DNA of 64,000 bases from an uncultured bacterium. Lineage in GTDB: Bacteria; Bacillota_I; Bacilli_A; RFN20; CAG-826. This document shows, one piece after another, positions 54,040-63,174 of the stretch (position 1 is its first letter; every line of letters begins with the position of its first letter). Below the pieces are notes generated by a model that saw only the letters and a list, made by a program, of their open reading frames with translations, searched no databases and was not told the origin of the DNA. The stretch lies in the NCBI GenBank assembly GCA_949299195.1, contig CASFZN010000018.1, positions 62,001 to 126,000 on the forward strand, written 5' to 3'. Position numbers and translations under genes: made by a program.

Positions 54040-54057
54040 AATACAACTATTTTTAAC

Positions 54058-55014
54058 TTATCTAGATGATTTATCGTAAGGTATACCTTCTGCTTTTGGT
54101 GCCCTCGATTTCTTCGATGTAAATGCAAGAAGAATAAGAGATGCAATAAATGGTAACATTCTGAATAATTCGGAAGTAACGCCATGTTCTGCAACAGGGA
54201 CAAATCCAAACCAAGCATTGAAGATTCCGCTATAAACATATGAAAGTGAAAGGAAGAACGAGAATATTAATGAAATAATTCCAATTCTAACTGGTTTCCA
54301 TTGACCAAAGATCATAATTGCTAATGCAAGGAAACCAAATCCAGAAACGCCAGTTGACGTATTCCAAGTTGATTGAATAGGAAGAATATAAGCTAAAGCA
54401 CCGATTCCACCTAATGCACCAGAAATTAAAACACCAGCATATCTATATTTAACAACGCTAATACCAACACTATCAGCAGCCGCCGGATTTTCTCCACAAG
54501 ACCTTAATCTTAGTCCAAATTTAGTGAAATAAAGAACAAAGATTGCAAGACCTAATATAATTAATCCGATAAATAAGAAGATATTAAAACTAAAACTTCC
54601 AAAATTAAAAATGAAATAATCTTTCATAAAATCAACTGAGGTCGAAACACCACCAGAAATTCTTTTTGCAAAGATTAATGAAGCTGCGGTAGCTAAAAGA
54701 TTTAACGCGGTACCAGTTAAAGTTTGATCAGCTTTAAAGTTGATACAAACAACTGCTAAGAGCAAGGAATATAGCATACCTGCTGCTATTGAAACTAAAA
54801 TAGTTAAAATAACTACTAATGCAGGTGGTAAATTTGCCTCAACCATCGCATTTAAAGCCAAGATTCCGACGAATCCACCAACAACCATGATACCTTCAAG
54901 ACCGATGTTAATAACACCACTTCTTTCGGAGAACATTCCACCTAAAGCAACGAAAAGTAAAGCGATACCAAAGATAAGAATATATGATAATAATAACAAT
55001 AATTGATCACCCAT
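54058..55014 (-). CDS. BMP-type ABC transporter permease, second subunit
   Basis: A 318-residue membrane protein of the BmpD/NupQ type with eight or more hydrophobic segments. GGMFSERSGVINIGLEGIM near residue 26 is the permease hallmark, and LRSCGENPAAADSVGISV forms the cytoplasmic coupling loop. Together with the upstream permease and ATPase it forms the channel of a nucleoside importer. It starts 1 base after the upstream permease stop. Last gene of the operon. Confidence 0.93.
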   Translation of the reverse strand: MGDQLLLLLSYILIFGIALLFVALGGMFSERSGVINIGLEGIMVVGGFVGILALNAMVEANLPPALVVILTILVSIAAGMLYSLLLAVVCINFKADQTLTGTALNLLATAASLIFAKRISGGVSTSVDFMKDYFIFNFGSFSFNIFLFIGLIILGLAIFVLYFTKFGLRLRSCGENPAAADSVGISVVKYRYAGVLISGALGGIGALAYILPIQSTWNTSTGVSGFGFLALAIMIFGQWKPVRIGIISLIFSFFLSLSYVYSGIFNAWFGFVPVAEHGVTSELFRMLPFIASLILLAFTSKKSRAPKAEGIPYDKSSR

Positions 55015-55015
55015 A

Positions 55016-56254
55016 TTATTTACCTCCTTCTCCTGCTTCTATTGGCGTTTTTTCTTCAACAATAGTTTCAACTACTTTTTCTTCTTCAACTGCTTCTTCT
55101 TTCACTCCATCATCTGGAGGAGCTGCAATATCTTTGTGTTTTCTCTTGTTTCTATATTTTTGAATAAGAATAAATGCAAAATTGGTTAATCCACAAAGAT
55201 AAACAATAATAGCAACAACGAAGTCAGCAACTTCTGAAGGGAAATAGATTTGCATCATAAATCTTGAACCATGAGAGATTAAACAAATAAATAATGATGC
55301 AAAAATAGCTCCAATTGGATTAAGTTGTGCAACGAATCCCACAACGATTCCGTTCCAAGGAACTTGTGGTAAGGAGTTAGACCATTGGGCTTGCCATTGT
55401 TCTAATCCTGAAAGGTAATATAAAGAAGCACCTAAACCAGCTAAAGCACCAGCAATAGCTAAAGTTACGACAATATTTCTTTTTTCATTCATACCAGCAT
55501 ATTTTGTGGCATGTTTATTTAACCCGCTTGCTCTTAATTGGTAGCCAAATGTTGTATATTTCATAATAAACCAAATAAGAACAGCGACAATTACTGCGAT
55601 AAAAATCGAAATTGAGAAATAGGAACTAACATCAATTCCTAAATCTGGAATAGCTGCTCCTGGATTTCTTGAAGCGATTGTGAAAGTTTTATAACCGTCA
55701 TTAGCATTAACACAATCACTTAAATAAGTTTGGAATGAATAGTTTGTAAAATATAATCCAATCCAGTTAAGCATAATTCCTGCTAAGGTTTCATTAACAT
55801 TACAGAATGCTTTTAATAAACCTGGAATTGCTCCCCAAATTGCACCAAATAACATACCGGCTAAAATACAAACGTACCAAGGTAAATTAAATTGAAGTGC
55901 AAACATTAAAGATCCAAATACGCCCACGACATATTGGCCAGCAACACCGATATTAAACATACCTGCTCTATAAGCAAAAAGGACTGCTAAACCACAACAA
56001 AGTAATGGACCAGCCTTAGCTAAAATTGCAAAGAAGTTATCCATAGCAAGTCTGCTAAAGTTCATTCCTCCTACGAGCATGGTATAAAATTCAGCACCAG
56101 CATGAGCAGGATCAAGACAAACTAAGAAAATAAAACCTATGAATAAACTTATAAAGATACAAGCGAATGATGCATATAACTTTATAGCGCCATCACTTTT
56201 TGCAACTTTTAAAGCTCTTTGAGGAAAAGTCATAGTATTGTCATTATTTTTCAT
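55016..56254 (-). CDS. BMP-type ABC transporter permease, first subunit
   Basis: A 412-residue membrane permease of the BmpC/NupP type. FAYRAGMFNIGVAGQYVVG near residue 105 is the family signature, and LRASGLNKHATKYAGM is the coupling loop. The start is the ATG at 56254 behind AAGGAGG; an earlier in-frame ATG would lie inside that ribosome site. The C-terminal 50 residues are acidic and Glu-rich beyond the usual end. It overlaps the ATPase stop by 11 bases. Confidence 0.93.
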   Translation of the reverse strand: MKNNDNTMTFPQRALKVAKSDGAIKLYASFACIFISLFIGFIFLVCLDPAHAGAEFYTMLVGGMNFSRLAMDNFFAILAKAGPLLCCGLAVLFAYRAGMFNIGVAGQYVVGVFGSLMFALQFNLPWYVCILAGMLFGAIWGAIPGLLKAFCNVNETLAGIMLNWIGLYFTNYSFQTYLSDCVNANDGYKTFTIASRNPGAAIPDLGIDVSSYFSISIFIAVIVAVLIWFIMKYTTFGYQLRASGLNKHATKYAGMNEKRNIVVTLAIAGALAGLGASLYYLSGLEQWQAQWSNSLPQVPWNGIVVGFVAQLNPIGAIFASLFICLISHGSRFMMQIYFPSEVADFVVAIIVYLCGLTNFAFILIQKYRNKRKHKDIAAPPDDGVKEEAVEEEKVVETIVEEKTPIEAGEGGK

Positions 56255-57845
56255 TTTCTTTTTCCTCCTTTTTAAGTTCTTTTTCACTAATTATTGGATC
56301 ATCTTCGACAAATTCATAATTATGTTTTGCTCCAGCCATATAAAGGCCTAATTCTTCTGGAGTTGTTTCTTTTGGATTTAATTCTCCAACAATTTCTCCA
56401 TTAAACATAACTAAGATTCTATCGGAAAGATCTAAAACTTCTTCAAGTTCGAAAGAAACAAGCAAAACAGCTCTTCCTTTATCCCTTTCTTCAACAATAT
56501 ATTTATGAATATTTTCGATAGCACCAACGTCAAGTCCACGAGTTGGTTGAACAGCAATAAGCAAATCAGGATCTCTTTCAATTTCACGAGCAACAATAGC
56601 CTTTTGTTGGTTACCTCCACTCATTGAACGTACGATTGATTTAGATCCTTCGCCACTTCTAATATCGAATTTTTCAATTAAATTATCCGAATATTCTCTG
56701 ATTTTTTTACGGTCTAAAAGAATTTTTCCTTTAGTAAATTCAGGTTTCCAATATGTTTCTAAAATCATATTGTTTTCAAGTGAATAATCTAAGACTAAAC
56801 CATGTTTTTGGCGATCTTCAGGAATGTGAGCCATACCTAAAGCGTTCCTTTTGAAAATAGATTTAGTTGTAATTTCTTGATCTTTAAAGGCAACTCTACC
56901 AGAAACAATTTTTTCTAAACCGGTAATCCCATAAACAAGCTCAGTTTGCCCGTTTCCATCAATTCCGGCAATAGCAACAATTTCTCCACTTCTTACACTG
57001 AAAGAAACTCCGTTAACCTTATTTAATCCCTTATGAATCTTATCGCTCATAACAAGATCCCTAACTCTAAGGACATTAGCACCGAATTCGTGCTCTTTTT
57101 TATCAACGGAAAATTGAACATCCCTACCAACCATAAGTCTAGAAAGTTCTTCTTTGGTGGTTTCTGAAACAACTTTTGTTGCAATTAATTTACCTTTTCT
57201 AAGAACAGAAACTCTATCAGCAACAGTCATAATTTCATCTAATTTATGAGATATAAACAGGATGGATTTTCCTTCATTTTTAAGGTTTCTCATAACTTGA
57301 AGAAGACCATCGATTTCTTGAGGTGTTAAAACTGCTGTTGGTTCATCGAAAATGAGGACATCATTTTCACGATAAAGCATTTTTAAAATTTCTGTTTTTT
57401 GTTGCATAGCAACGGTGATATCTTCGATCTTTGCATCTGGATCAACTTCAAGATCATATTGCTTTCCAAGACCAATAATTCTTTGACGAGCCTCTTTTTT
57501 TGTAAGAACGAATTTAAATTTAGTTGGCTCAATACCTAAAATAATATTTTCTAAGACAGTAAAAACTTCAACCAACTTAAAATGTTGATGAACCATACCA
57601 ATACCATGTTTATTAGCTTCTATCGGACCGTTAATCTCAACGACTTCGCCGTTAATCTTAATATGTCCTTCATCTGGTTTATACATACCAAAAAGAACGC
57701 TCATTAAAGTAGATTTACCAGCGCCATTTTCGCCTAATAAAGCGTGAATTTCTCCTTTTTTTAAACCAATGGTTATGTCGTCATTGGCTTTAATTCCAGG
57801 AAAAGACTTAGAAATATGTTCCATTTCGATTGCATATTCTGACAT
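56244..57845 (-). CDS. BMP-type ABC transporter ATPase with two ABC domains
   Basis: A 533-residue ATPase of the NupO/RbsA type. The first domain has Walker A GENGAGKST and LIFDEPTAVLTP; its signature reads TVAMQQK and is degenerate. The second domain has GIDGNGQTE, an altered Walker A typical of the family, then MSGGNQQK and AVQPTRGLD. The start is the ATG at 57845 behind AAAGGA. It powers nucleoside uptake by the two permeases downstream. Confidence 0.94.
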   Translation of the reverse strand: MSEYAIEMEHISKSFPGIKANDDITIGLKKGEIHALLGENGAGKSTLMSVLFGMYKPDEGHIKINGEVVEINGPIEANKHGIGMVHQHFKLVEVFTVLENIILGIEPTKFKFVLTKKEARQRIIGLGKQYDLEVDPDAKIEDITVAMQQKTEILKMLYRENDVLIFDEPTAVLTPQEIDGLLQVMRNLKNEGKSILFISHKLDEIMTVADRVSVLRKGKLIATKVVSETTKEELSRLMVGRDVQFSVDKKEHEFGANVLRVRDLVMSDKIHKGLNKVNGVSFSVRSGEIVAIAGIDGNGQTELVYGITGLEKIVSGRVAFKDQEITTKSIFKRNALGMAHIPEDRQKHGLVLDYSLENNMILETYWKPEFTKGKILLDRKKIREYSDNLIEKFDIRSGEGSKSIVRSMSGGNQQKAIVAREIERDPDLLIAVQPTRGLDVGAIENIHKYIVEERDKGRAVLLVSFELEEVLDLSDRILVMFNGEIVGELNPKETTPEELGLYMAGAKHNYEFVEDDPIISEKELKKEEKENEK

Positions 57846-57920
57846 AATAATTTTCCTTTGATAAAAAAGAGAGGAAGATAGCACCGCCATCCTCCCTCTT
57901 TAAATAAATTAGTTTATTTT

Positions 57921-59042
57921 TTAAGCGCCTGCGAATGCACTTTCCCAAGTAACAGTTAATGAACTTGAAACTGTTGGAGCTTCGGTGATTGAGTTGGAAA
58001 TTGTATAAGTTCCATCTTTAATACCGTTTAAGAGAGTTTCATATTCAGCAGATGAGAATTTTTCAAATCTCCAAGCGTCTGCGTCAGTTGGTAAACCAAC
58101 ATAGTCTTTAGCAGCAATGCTAGCAAATGTTGAATCAAGACCAAGGTTGAAATCTTTTCCGCCGATTTCACTCCATTTATCATTAGCATAAACTTCTAAT
58201 GAAGATTGAACTGATTCATATAAACCTTTTGTAGCAGAAGTTAAAACTTTTGGATCAACTGAAGATTGGTCAACGTCAACACCGATCCATGTAGCATCAC
58301 TTGCACTATTACAAGCTTCTTGAACTGATTGATAGACCTTACCACCACATGCGAAGACAGTATCCATTCCATCAGTGTACCAAGTTTTCATTAATGCAGT
58401 AGCAGCATCAGTAGCTGCGAAAGCACCAGCATAGTAATATCTTAAAGTTCCAGTTTCGCCTAATTCTTGTAATGCAACGTCAGCACCTTGGACGAATCCA
58501 CTACCGAATCTTTGAACTGCAGGAACAGCCATACCACCACAGAAGCCTAAAGCTCTATTGCCATCTTTAACAGCAGCATAACCTGCTAAGAAACCAGCGA
58601 TTTCTTCTTGATAAATAATAGAAACTGTATTTTCAGCGGTATGATAGGTTGAATAGTCTGGAGTATGTGGAGCGCCATCTAATAAGACGAATTTGACTTC
58701 TGGATAAGTTGTTTGTGCTTCATAAACAGCATCTTCGAATAAGTAACCTGGGCAAACAACAACTTTTGCTCCTCTAGCAACTGCTTGGTCGATTGAAATT
58801 AATCTAGCAGCTGTTGAATCTTCTGTTGGTCTATAATAAGCATAAGTTTTATTGTTTTCTTCAGCAAAGTCTCTTAAAGCTTCCCAAGAAGTTTGGTTGA
58901 ATGATTCGTCATCAATATCACCGACGTCGGTAACTAAAGCGTATTCATAACTTTCTTCTCCGCCACAACTTGCTAAGCCACCTGCTAAAGCTAATAAACT
59001 GAGTGCGACTGCGCTTAATCTGATTTTCTTCATAAATTTCAC
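57921..59042 (-). CDS. BMP/PnrA-family nucleoside-binding lipoprotein
   Basis: A 373-residue substrate-binding lipoprotein. The signal peptide ends in the lipobox LASC with Cys26. The mature N-terminus ALVTDVGDIDDESFNQ is the PnrA purine-nucleoside-binding motif, and KVVVCPGYLFEDAV and YYAGAFAATDAATALM are further family segments. The start is GTG at 59042, 6 bases after AGGGGG; an ATG 9 bases downstream would be spaced poorly. First gene of the transporter operon, preceded by a structured leader about 210 bases long. A purine nucleoside is the likely ligand. Confidence 0.93.
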   Translation of the reverse strand: MKFMKKIRLSAVALSLLALAGGLASCGGEESYEYALVTDVGDIDDESFNQTSWEALRDFAEENNKTYAYYRPTEDSTAARLISIDQAVARGAKVVVCPGYLFEDAVYEAQTTYPEVKFVLLDGAPHTPDYSTYHTAENTVSIIYQEEIAGFLAGYAAVKDGNRALGFCGGMAVPAVQRFGSGFVQGADVALQELGETGTLRYYYAGAFAATDAATALMKTWYTDGMDTVFACGGKVYQSVQEACNSASDATWIGVDVDQSSVDPKVLTSATKGLYESVQSSLEVYANDKWSEIGGKDFNLGLDSTFASIAAKDYVGLPTDADAWRFEKFSSAEYETLLNGIKDGTYTISNSITEAPTVSSSLTVTWESAFAGA

Positions 59043-59073
59043 TAATTCCCCCTGATAATATAATAAAGAAAAG

Positions 59074-59101
59074 TGGTATGTCCCCTAATCCTGACATACC
59101 A
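59074..59101 (-). terminator. Terminator-like hairpin in the transporter leader
   Basis: TGGTATGTC pairs perfectly with GACATACCA around AGGATTAGGG and is followed on the minus strand by CTTTTCTTT. It lies between the leader RNA structure and the start codon, so it may be an attenuator. The Shine-Dalgarno site is downstream of it. Confidence 0.65.
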
Positions 59102-59159
59102 AGCGCTTATATAAAATAAATAATTATTAAAGTTAATTTACTAATCTTTAAAAGAACTT

Positions 59160-59262
59160 ATTTTGGGTAGCCCCTAAACTTTGGCTTCAGGCTGGGAGTG
59201 ATCCACCGTTTTGGATCGATATACCCTGAGTAAGAACGATCATTTCTTACTTCTTAAAGGAT
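59160..59262 (-). ncRNA. Structured leader RNA, candidate riboswitch of unknown class
   Basis: On the minus strand, just after a promoter, the RNA forms AGTAAGAA / TTCTTACT (59229-59251), then GATCCA / TGGATC with loop AAACGG (59200-59217). GGGT (59223-59226) can pair with ACCC (59165-59168), closing a junction that also contains AGCC / GGCT (59169-59193). An alternative TCAGG / CCTGA pairing would exclude the closing stem, giving two possible states. I tested FMN, TPP, SAM, purine, preQ1, glycine, lysine, cobalamin, yybP, ZTP, THF, guanidine and c-di-nucleotide patterns by eye and found none. Confidence 0.55.
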
Positions 59263-59294
59263 TATATCAATATGGTTTATCTCTTTAAAGACAC
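59263..59294 (-). promoter_or_regulatory. Promoter of the nucleoside transporter leader
   Basis: On the minus strand TTTAAA (about 59283-59289), a spacer near 17 bases and TATAAT (about 59261-59266). The structured leader begins within about 10 bases downstream. Confidence 0.5.
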
Positions 59295-59383
59295 ATTTGA
59301 AATAATCTTAAGTTTAATTTAATCAAAAAATACGATTATTATCGTTATTTTCATGAGTATTAAGAAAGTATTAAATTTTATTA

Positions 59384-59758
59384 TTAGTCTTTCCACTCAC
59401 TTTCTGGATTTATTTTAAGATCAAATGTAAGTTTATTATACCCTAAAACATCGTTAATGTCGCGATAAATCGTATTTTCTAAATCAAGTAAAGGATGGTC
59501 AAAGTCAGCCACAAAATAAACTGACTTAAATTGACTAGTAATTTTAAATATCGAATTTAAAATTTCATCATAAAATTCGCGATATTGGAGTTTAATATTT
59601 TGAAGTTGAGTATAGAAATTAAGTTCCATATAAAATACACTACCGTCAATCAATTTATAAGAAGGTAATACACTTTTATATGGGTTATCTAAATTAAGTT
59701 CTAATTCATTAAATTCGCTTATTTCTAAGACTCTATTACTACTACTATTATTATTCAT
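59384..59758 (-). CDS. Hypothetical 124-residue protein
   Basis: Unrecognised. Starts with an Asn/Ser-rich stretch, then an aromatic, acidic domain with a possible alpha/beta core (SVFYMELNFYTQLQNIKL, then KSVYFVADFDHPLLDLE). No signal peptide, membrane segment or catalytic motif is evident. AGGAAGGAGA precedes the ATG at normal spacing, so it is probably expressed. It lies on the same strand as rlmH, which is 116 bases upstream. Confidence 0.6.
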   Translation of the reverse strand: MNNNSSSNRVLEISEFNELELNLDNPYKSVLPSYKLIDGSVFYMELNFYTQLQNIKLQYREFYDEILNSIFKITSQFKSVYFVADFDHPLLDLENTIYRDINDVLGYNKLTFDLKINPESEWKD

Positions 59759-59874
59759 ACTTTTTAATCTCCTTCCTTATTTTATATATAGATAATAAAT
59801 AATATAAATAATTTATTAAGATTTATCTTATTTTATTCTATTTATCTTCTTAACTTGTTTATTAATCAATTAAT

Positions 59875-60366
59875 TTACTTATGATAGGTTTCATTATTCA
59901 TAATCTTAAAAGAACGATAGATTTGTTCTAAAAGAATTACTCTTACTAATTGATGAGGGAAAGTTAGTTTTGATAGAGTTATTGATTCGTTTAATCTTTT
60001 TTTAATATTTTCCCCTAATCCTAAACTTCCTCCAATAACAAATATTATTTCATTTTTTAAATCAATATCTATTAAGTTAGATAAGTGTTTACTAAATTCA
60101 ATAGAATCATATTCTTTTTTATTTAAATCTAATCCGATTACATAAGAATTATTACTACTATTATTACTATTTATCTTTTCTAAGATTCTTTCTCCTTCGA
60201 TTTCTTTTATTCTTTCTTCACTACTATTTTTATAGATTTCTTCTTCTTTTACTTCGATTATTTCAAGCTTTACATACTTTAAAAGACGCTTTAAATATTC
60301 ATTTATAGCGTCTTTTAAGTATTTTTCTTTTATATTTCCAACTCCGATTACCTTTATTTTAACCAT
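59875..60366 (-). CDS. rlmH: RlmH, 23S rRNA pseudouridine-1915 N3-methyltransferase
   Basis: A 163-residue SPOUT methyltransferase. GGSLGLGENIKKR near residue 110 is the SAM knot, LTFPHQLVRVILLEQIYRSF follows and the protein ends in YHK as expected. It overlaps the end of walJ by 13 bases. In Bacillota, rlmH lies in the walJ-htrA region near oriC, and the order here agrees. The length is typical, with a short Asn-rich insert around residue 70. Confidence 0.95.
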   Translation of the reverse strand: MVKIKVIGVGNIKEKYLKDAINEYLKRLLKYVKLEIIEVKEEEIYKNSSEERIKEIEGERILEKINSNNSSNNSYVIGLDLNKKEYDSIEFSKHLSNLIDIDLKNEIIFVIGGSLGLGENIKKRLNESITLSKLTFPHQLVRVILLEQIYRSFKIMNNETYHK

Positions 60367-61127
60367 GTTTCCTCATATTGAGATAAGACTCTTATATCTA
60401 ATTTATTTATATCTATATCATTATTTATATAGTAATCATTATTAGATTTTAAGGTATCTAATAATGTTGAAATAGCAAGTTCATTAGAATTACATTCTTC
60501 ACTTAGATGTGCTAATAAAATAGATTTAGTGTTTCTACCTATTAAATCTTTTAAATATAAAGAAGACAAATCGTTAGACAAATGTCCAATACCTGAAAGA
60601 ATTCTAGATTTTAATGTTAATGTCCTATTAGAAATAAGTAAATAATAGATGTCATGATTTGATTCCATTACGTAATAATCTAGATTTTTTAACTTTTCTA
60701 ATGTTAAGACATCTAAATAACCGGTATCAGTGATATAAGCTAACTTTTCATTAGTAATTTTATCTATAAATATAAATCCTATTGAATAGAAAGAATCATG
60801 ATATGTTTTAATGATTTCGACCTCAAAATCATTAAAACTATATTTATTATTTATCTCTAAATAATGAGAATTATCAATTAAATCATTCTTTATTCCTTTT
60901 AAGGTATGAATTTTTGAGACGTCTATAAATCTTTCACCCTTAATATGGTCATTATGAGAATGAGTCAAAAAAATATAGTCAATATCTTTAATTTCTTTAT
61001 TTAATTCTTTTAAAGTATTAACTAAATCTTTTTTATTCATTCCATAATCAATAAGAATTATAGATTCATTCATTAATAGAAGTGAAGCGTTTCCTTTAGA
61101 ACCACTTTTAATATTTACAAAATTCAT
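60354..61127 (-). CDS. walJ: WalJ/YycJ metallo-beta-lactamase-fold protein
   Basis: A 257-residue MBL-fold hydrolase. The metal motif HSHNDH is at residues 56-61, and later Asp and His ligands are in ITDTGYLD and LLAHLSEECN. WalJ homologues affect coordination of cell wall and DNA metabolism and may have 5'-exonuclease activity. In other Bacilli it sits after walRK; those genes are absent here. No ribosome site is evident before the ATG. Confidence 0.92.
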   Translation of the reverse strand: MNFVNIKSGSKGNASLLLMNESIILIDYGMNKKDLVNTLKELNKEIKDIDYIFLTHSHNDHIKGERFIDVSKIHTLKGIKNDLIDNSHYLEINNKYSFNDFEVEIIKTYHDSFYSIGFIFIDKITNEKLAYITDTGYLDVLTLEKLKNLDYYVMESNHDIYYLLISNRTLTLKSRILSGIGHLSNDLSSLYLKDLIGRNTKSILLAHLSEECNSNELAISTLLDTLKSNNDYYINNDIDINKLDIRVLSQYEETWLK

Positions 61128-61244
61128 ACATTTTTATTGCTTACTATAATCTACTAAGTTTTATTTAAAACCTACTACGGGTCTACTAAGTTTTATTTTA
61201 ATGCTTACTATGGTTATACTATTTTCTCGATAATATCGATTAAA
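61128..61244. repeat. Repeat-rich walJ-dnaB gap
   Basis: Two copies of TCTACTAAGTTTTATTT (61150-61166 and 61182-61198, period 32) flank AAAACCTACTACGGG, and two copies of TGCTTACTAT lie around them (near 61138 and 61202). The combination of ACCTACTA-GGTCTACT and TTTAATGCTTACT also occurs at 26.1 kb. Confidence 0.6.
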
Positions 61245-62690
61245 TTAGTGATCAAGTTGATCTAATGCAGCACCAACTTCTTCTGTTGGGACTGCAAATC
61301 TACCAGTAGCAAGGAAGAATAATAACGGAACTTTACCAGTAGGACCTTGTCTATTTTTTGCAATCAAGATGTCAACCTTTTGACCTCTAGAATCGTCATT
61401 ATCGCTTTTTGGGAAAGGATTATTATCATCGCTTAACTCATCTCCAAAACCCTTCTTACTAGCAACATCAACTCCTTGTGATTTATAGTAAGATTCGCGG
61501 TACATAAGTAAAACTTTATCGGCACTGTTTTCAATTTCACCAGATCCTCTAAGTTCTGAAAGTTCAGGAATTCTACTCTTTCCTTTATTTTTATCAACCT
61601 CACGGTTAATATGGCAGACAACTAAAATTGGAATATTTAAGTCAAGTGATAAAGTTTTTAAACGCCTTGCGAAAAAGGAAATCTTTTCTTGATCACTTTT
61701 AAACTTTTTACTACCTTCTTGAATAATTCCGATATGGTCGACAATAATTAAAGCTAAATCGTTTCTTTGTTCTTTTAATTTTTGACATTTAATGACAATA
61801 TCATCGATTGTAACTGAAGGAGATTCTTCAAAATACATATTGGTATCGCTAATTTCCCTTTGATATTCGAGTAAAAGTTGTTTTTCTGTTTGATTTAAAA
61901 AACCGGTGGTTATCTTGTTTTGAGAGATTCCACTAGCAAGAGCAAATAATCTTCTCATCAGTTCTTCGTTACTCATTTCTAGCGAGAAATATGCGATAGT
62001 TTTTCTTTGTTTTTGGGCGATATTATAAGCCATATTTAATGCAAGAGCAGATTTTCCTACACCTGGACGAGCAGCTAAAACAATCATTTGGCCATTACCA
62101 AAACCATTAATTTTTTTGTCTAAAACGCTAAAACCTGTGGATAAACCAGTAACTTTATCATCGCCACTACTTTTTCTAATTTGATCTCCAACAATTGAAG
62201 CAATAGCTCCAGCACTTTGGAAATTAGAAATTCTTCTTCTATTAGTAATATCAATAATATTATTTTCACATTTAGTTAAAAAATCAGTTATTGAAGAAAC
62301 TTCTTTTGAAGTAGATTCTTTGACAATATTTTCGCATTCTATCGCTAATTTTCTTAATAAAGTAAAGTCTTTTAGTTGAGCTATATATTGTTCAAAGTTT
62401 TCTAAAATATAAACTTTATCGATTAAACTATTTAAAAAGTCGACTCCCCCTATTAATTCATAGGTTTTATTTTGTTGAAGTTGCGCAATTAAACTAGTGA
62501 CATCGATATCTTTATCATCATCATTTAAGTCTTTCATAGCTTCAAAAATATAACGATGCTCTTTATGTTGAATATAAAAATCCTCGAGTTCTAGTGATTG
62601 TAACCCGACGATTGCGCTATCTTTATTCATGATCATAGCGCCTAAAATAGACTCTTCAAGTTCTTTGTTAACCAAATATGTATAATCCAT
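61245..62690 (-). CDS. dnaB: DnaB replicative DNA helicase
   Basis: A 481-residue hexameric helicase. The N-terminal helical domain (1-150) contains LEESILGAMI; the RecA-like core has Walker A PGVGKSALA at about 209-217, AYFSLEMSNEELMRRL and Walker B ALIIVDHIGII. The extended C-terminal tail carries KNRQGPTG. It starts 27 bases after the rplI stop in the gdpP-rplI-dnaB order of Bacillota. No clear ribosome site precedes the ATG. Confidence 0.97.
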   Translation of the reverse strand: MDYTYLVNKELEESILGAMIMNKDSAIVGLQSLELEDFYIQHKEHRYIFEAMKDLNDDDKDIDVTSLIAQLQQNKTYELIGGVDFLNSLIDKVYILENFEQYIAQLKDFTLLRKLAIECENIVKESTSKEVSSITDFLTKCENNIIDITNRRRISNFQSAGAIASIVGDQIRKSSGDDKVTGLSTGFSVLDKKINGFGNGQMIVLAARPGVGKSALALNMAYNIAQKQRKTIAYFSLEMSNEELMRRLFALASGISQNKITTGFLNQTEKQLLLEYQREISDTNMYFEESPSVTIDDIVIKCQKLKEQRNDLALIIVDHIGIIQEGSKKFKSDQEKISFFARRLKTLSLDLNIPILVVCHINREVDKNKGKSRIPELSELRGSGEIENSADKVLLMYRESYYKSQGVDVASKKGFGDELSDDNNPFPKSDNDDSRGQKVDILIAKNRQGPTGKVPLLFFLATGRFAVPTEEVGAALDQLDH

Positions 62691-62716
62691 GTTTTTATCA
62701 ATTTATATCTATAAAA

Positions 62717-63166
62717 TTATTTTTCTTCACTAACATGAACTCTTATTTTAGCAACAATACCTTTATAAAGTTCAATTTTTAATTCAGTATACCCAAATGC
62801 ATTGATAGGATATTTATCGACAAACTTTCTTTTGTCGATAATAATTCCATATTCATCTTTTAATTTTTCTTCTACTTCTTTAGTAGAAATCTTTCCTGCC
62901 ATAGTCTTATTAGCTTGAACTTTAGCTTTAAATTCTAAAGTAATATTTTCTAATTTTTCTTTATTTTCTAAAGCTTTAGCTTTTAAATCACTTTGACGTT
63001 TTGCTTCTTCTTCTTTTTCTTTTTCTAAGTGGAGGATACTTCCTTCGGTTTTTCTAACTGCTAATTTTCTTTTAATTAAGAAATTTATTGCATAACCATC
63101 ATTAACTTCTTTAGTTTCACCTTTTTTTCCTACACCTTTAACATCACTTAATAAAATTACTTCCAT
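62717..63166 (-). CDS. rplI: Ribosomal protein bL9
   Basis: A 149-residue large-subunit protein that binds 23S rRNA domain V. The N-terminal signature EVILLSDVKGVGKKGETKEV and GYAINFLIKRKLA are classic; a long central helix (about 45-75) leads to the C-terminal globular domain. The AAGGAG ribosome site lies 14 bases before the ATG and overlaps the end of gdpP, so translation is probably coupled. Confidence 0.98.
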   Translation of the reverse strand: MEVILLSDVKGVGKKGETKEVNDGYAINFLIKRKLAVRKTEGSILHLEKEKEEEAKRQSDLKAKALENKEKLENITLEFKAKVQANKTMAGKISTKEVEEKLKDEYGIIIDKRKFVDKYPINAFGYTELKIELYKGIVAKIRVHVSEEK

Positions 63167-63174
63167 AAATTATA

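Noticed and set aside
59160-59262. Purine riboswitch ahead of the nucleoside transporter
   Set aside because: A three-way junction can be drawn, but the conserved J2/3 TTTCTACC and the J3/1 CGACTA region are absent.
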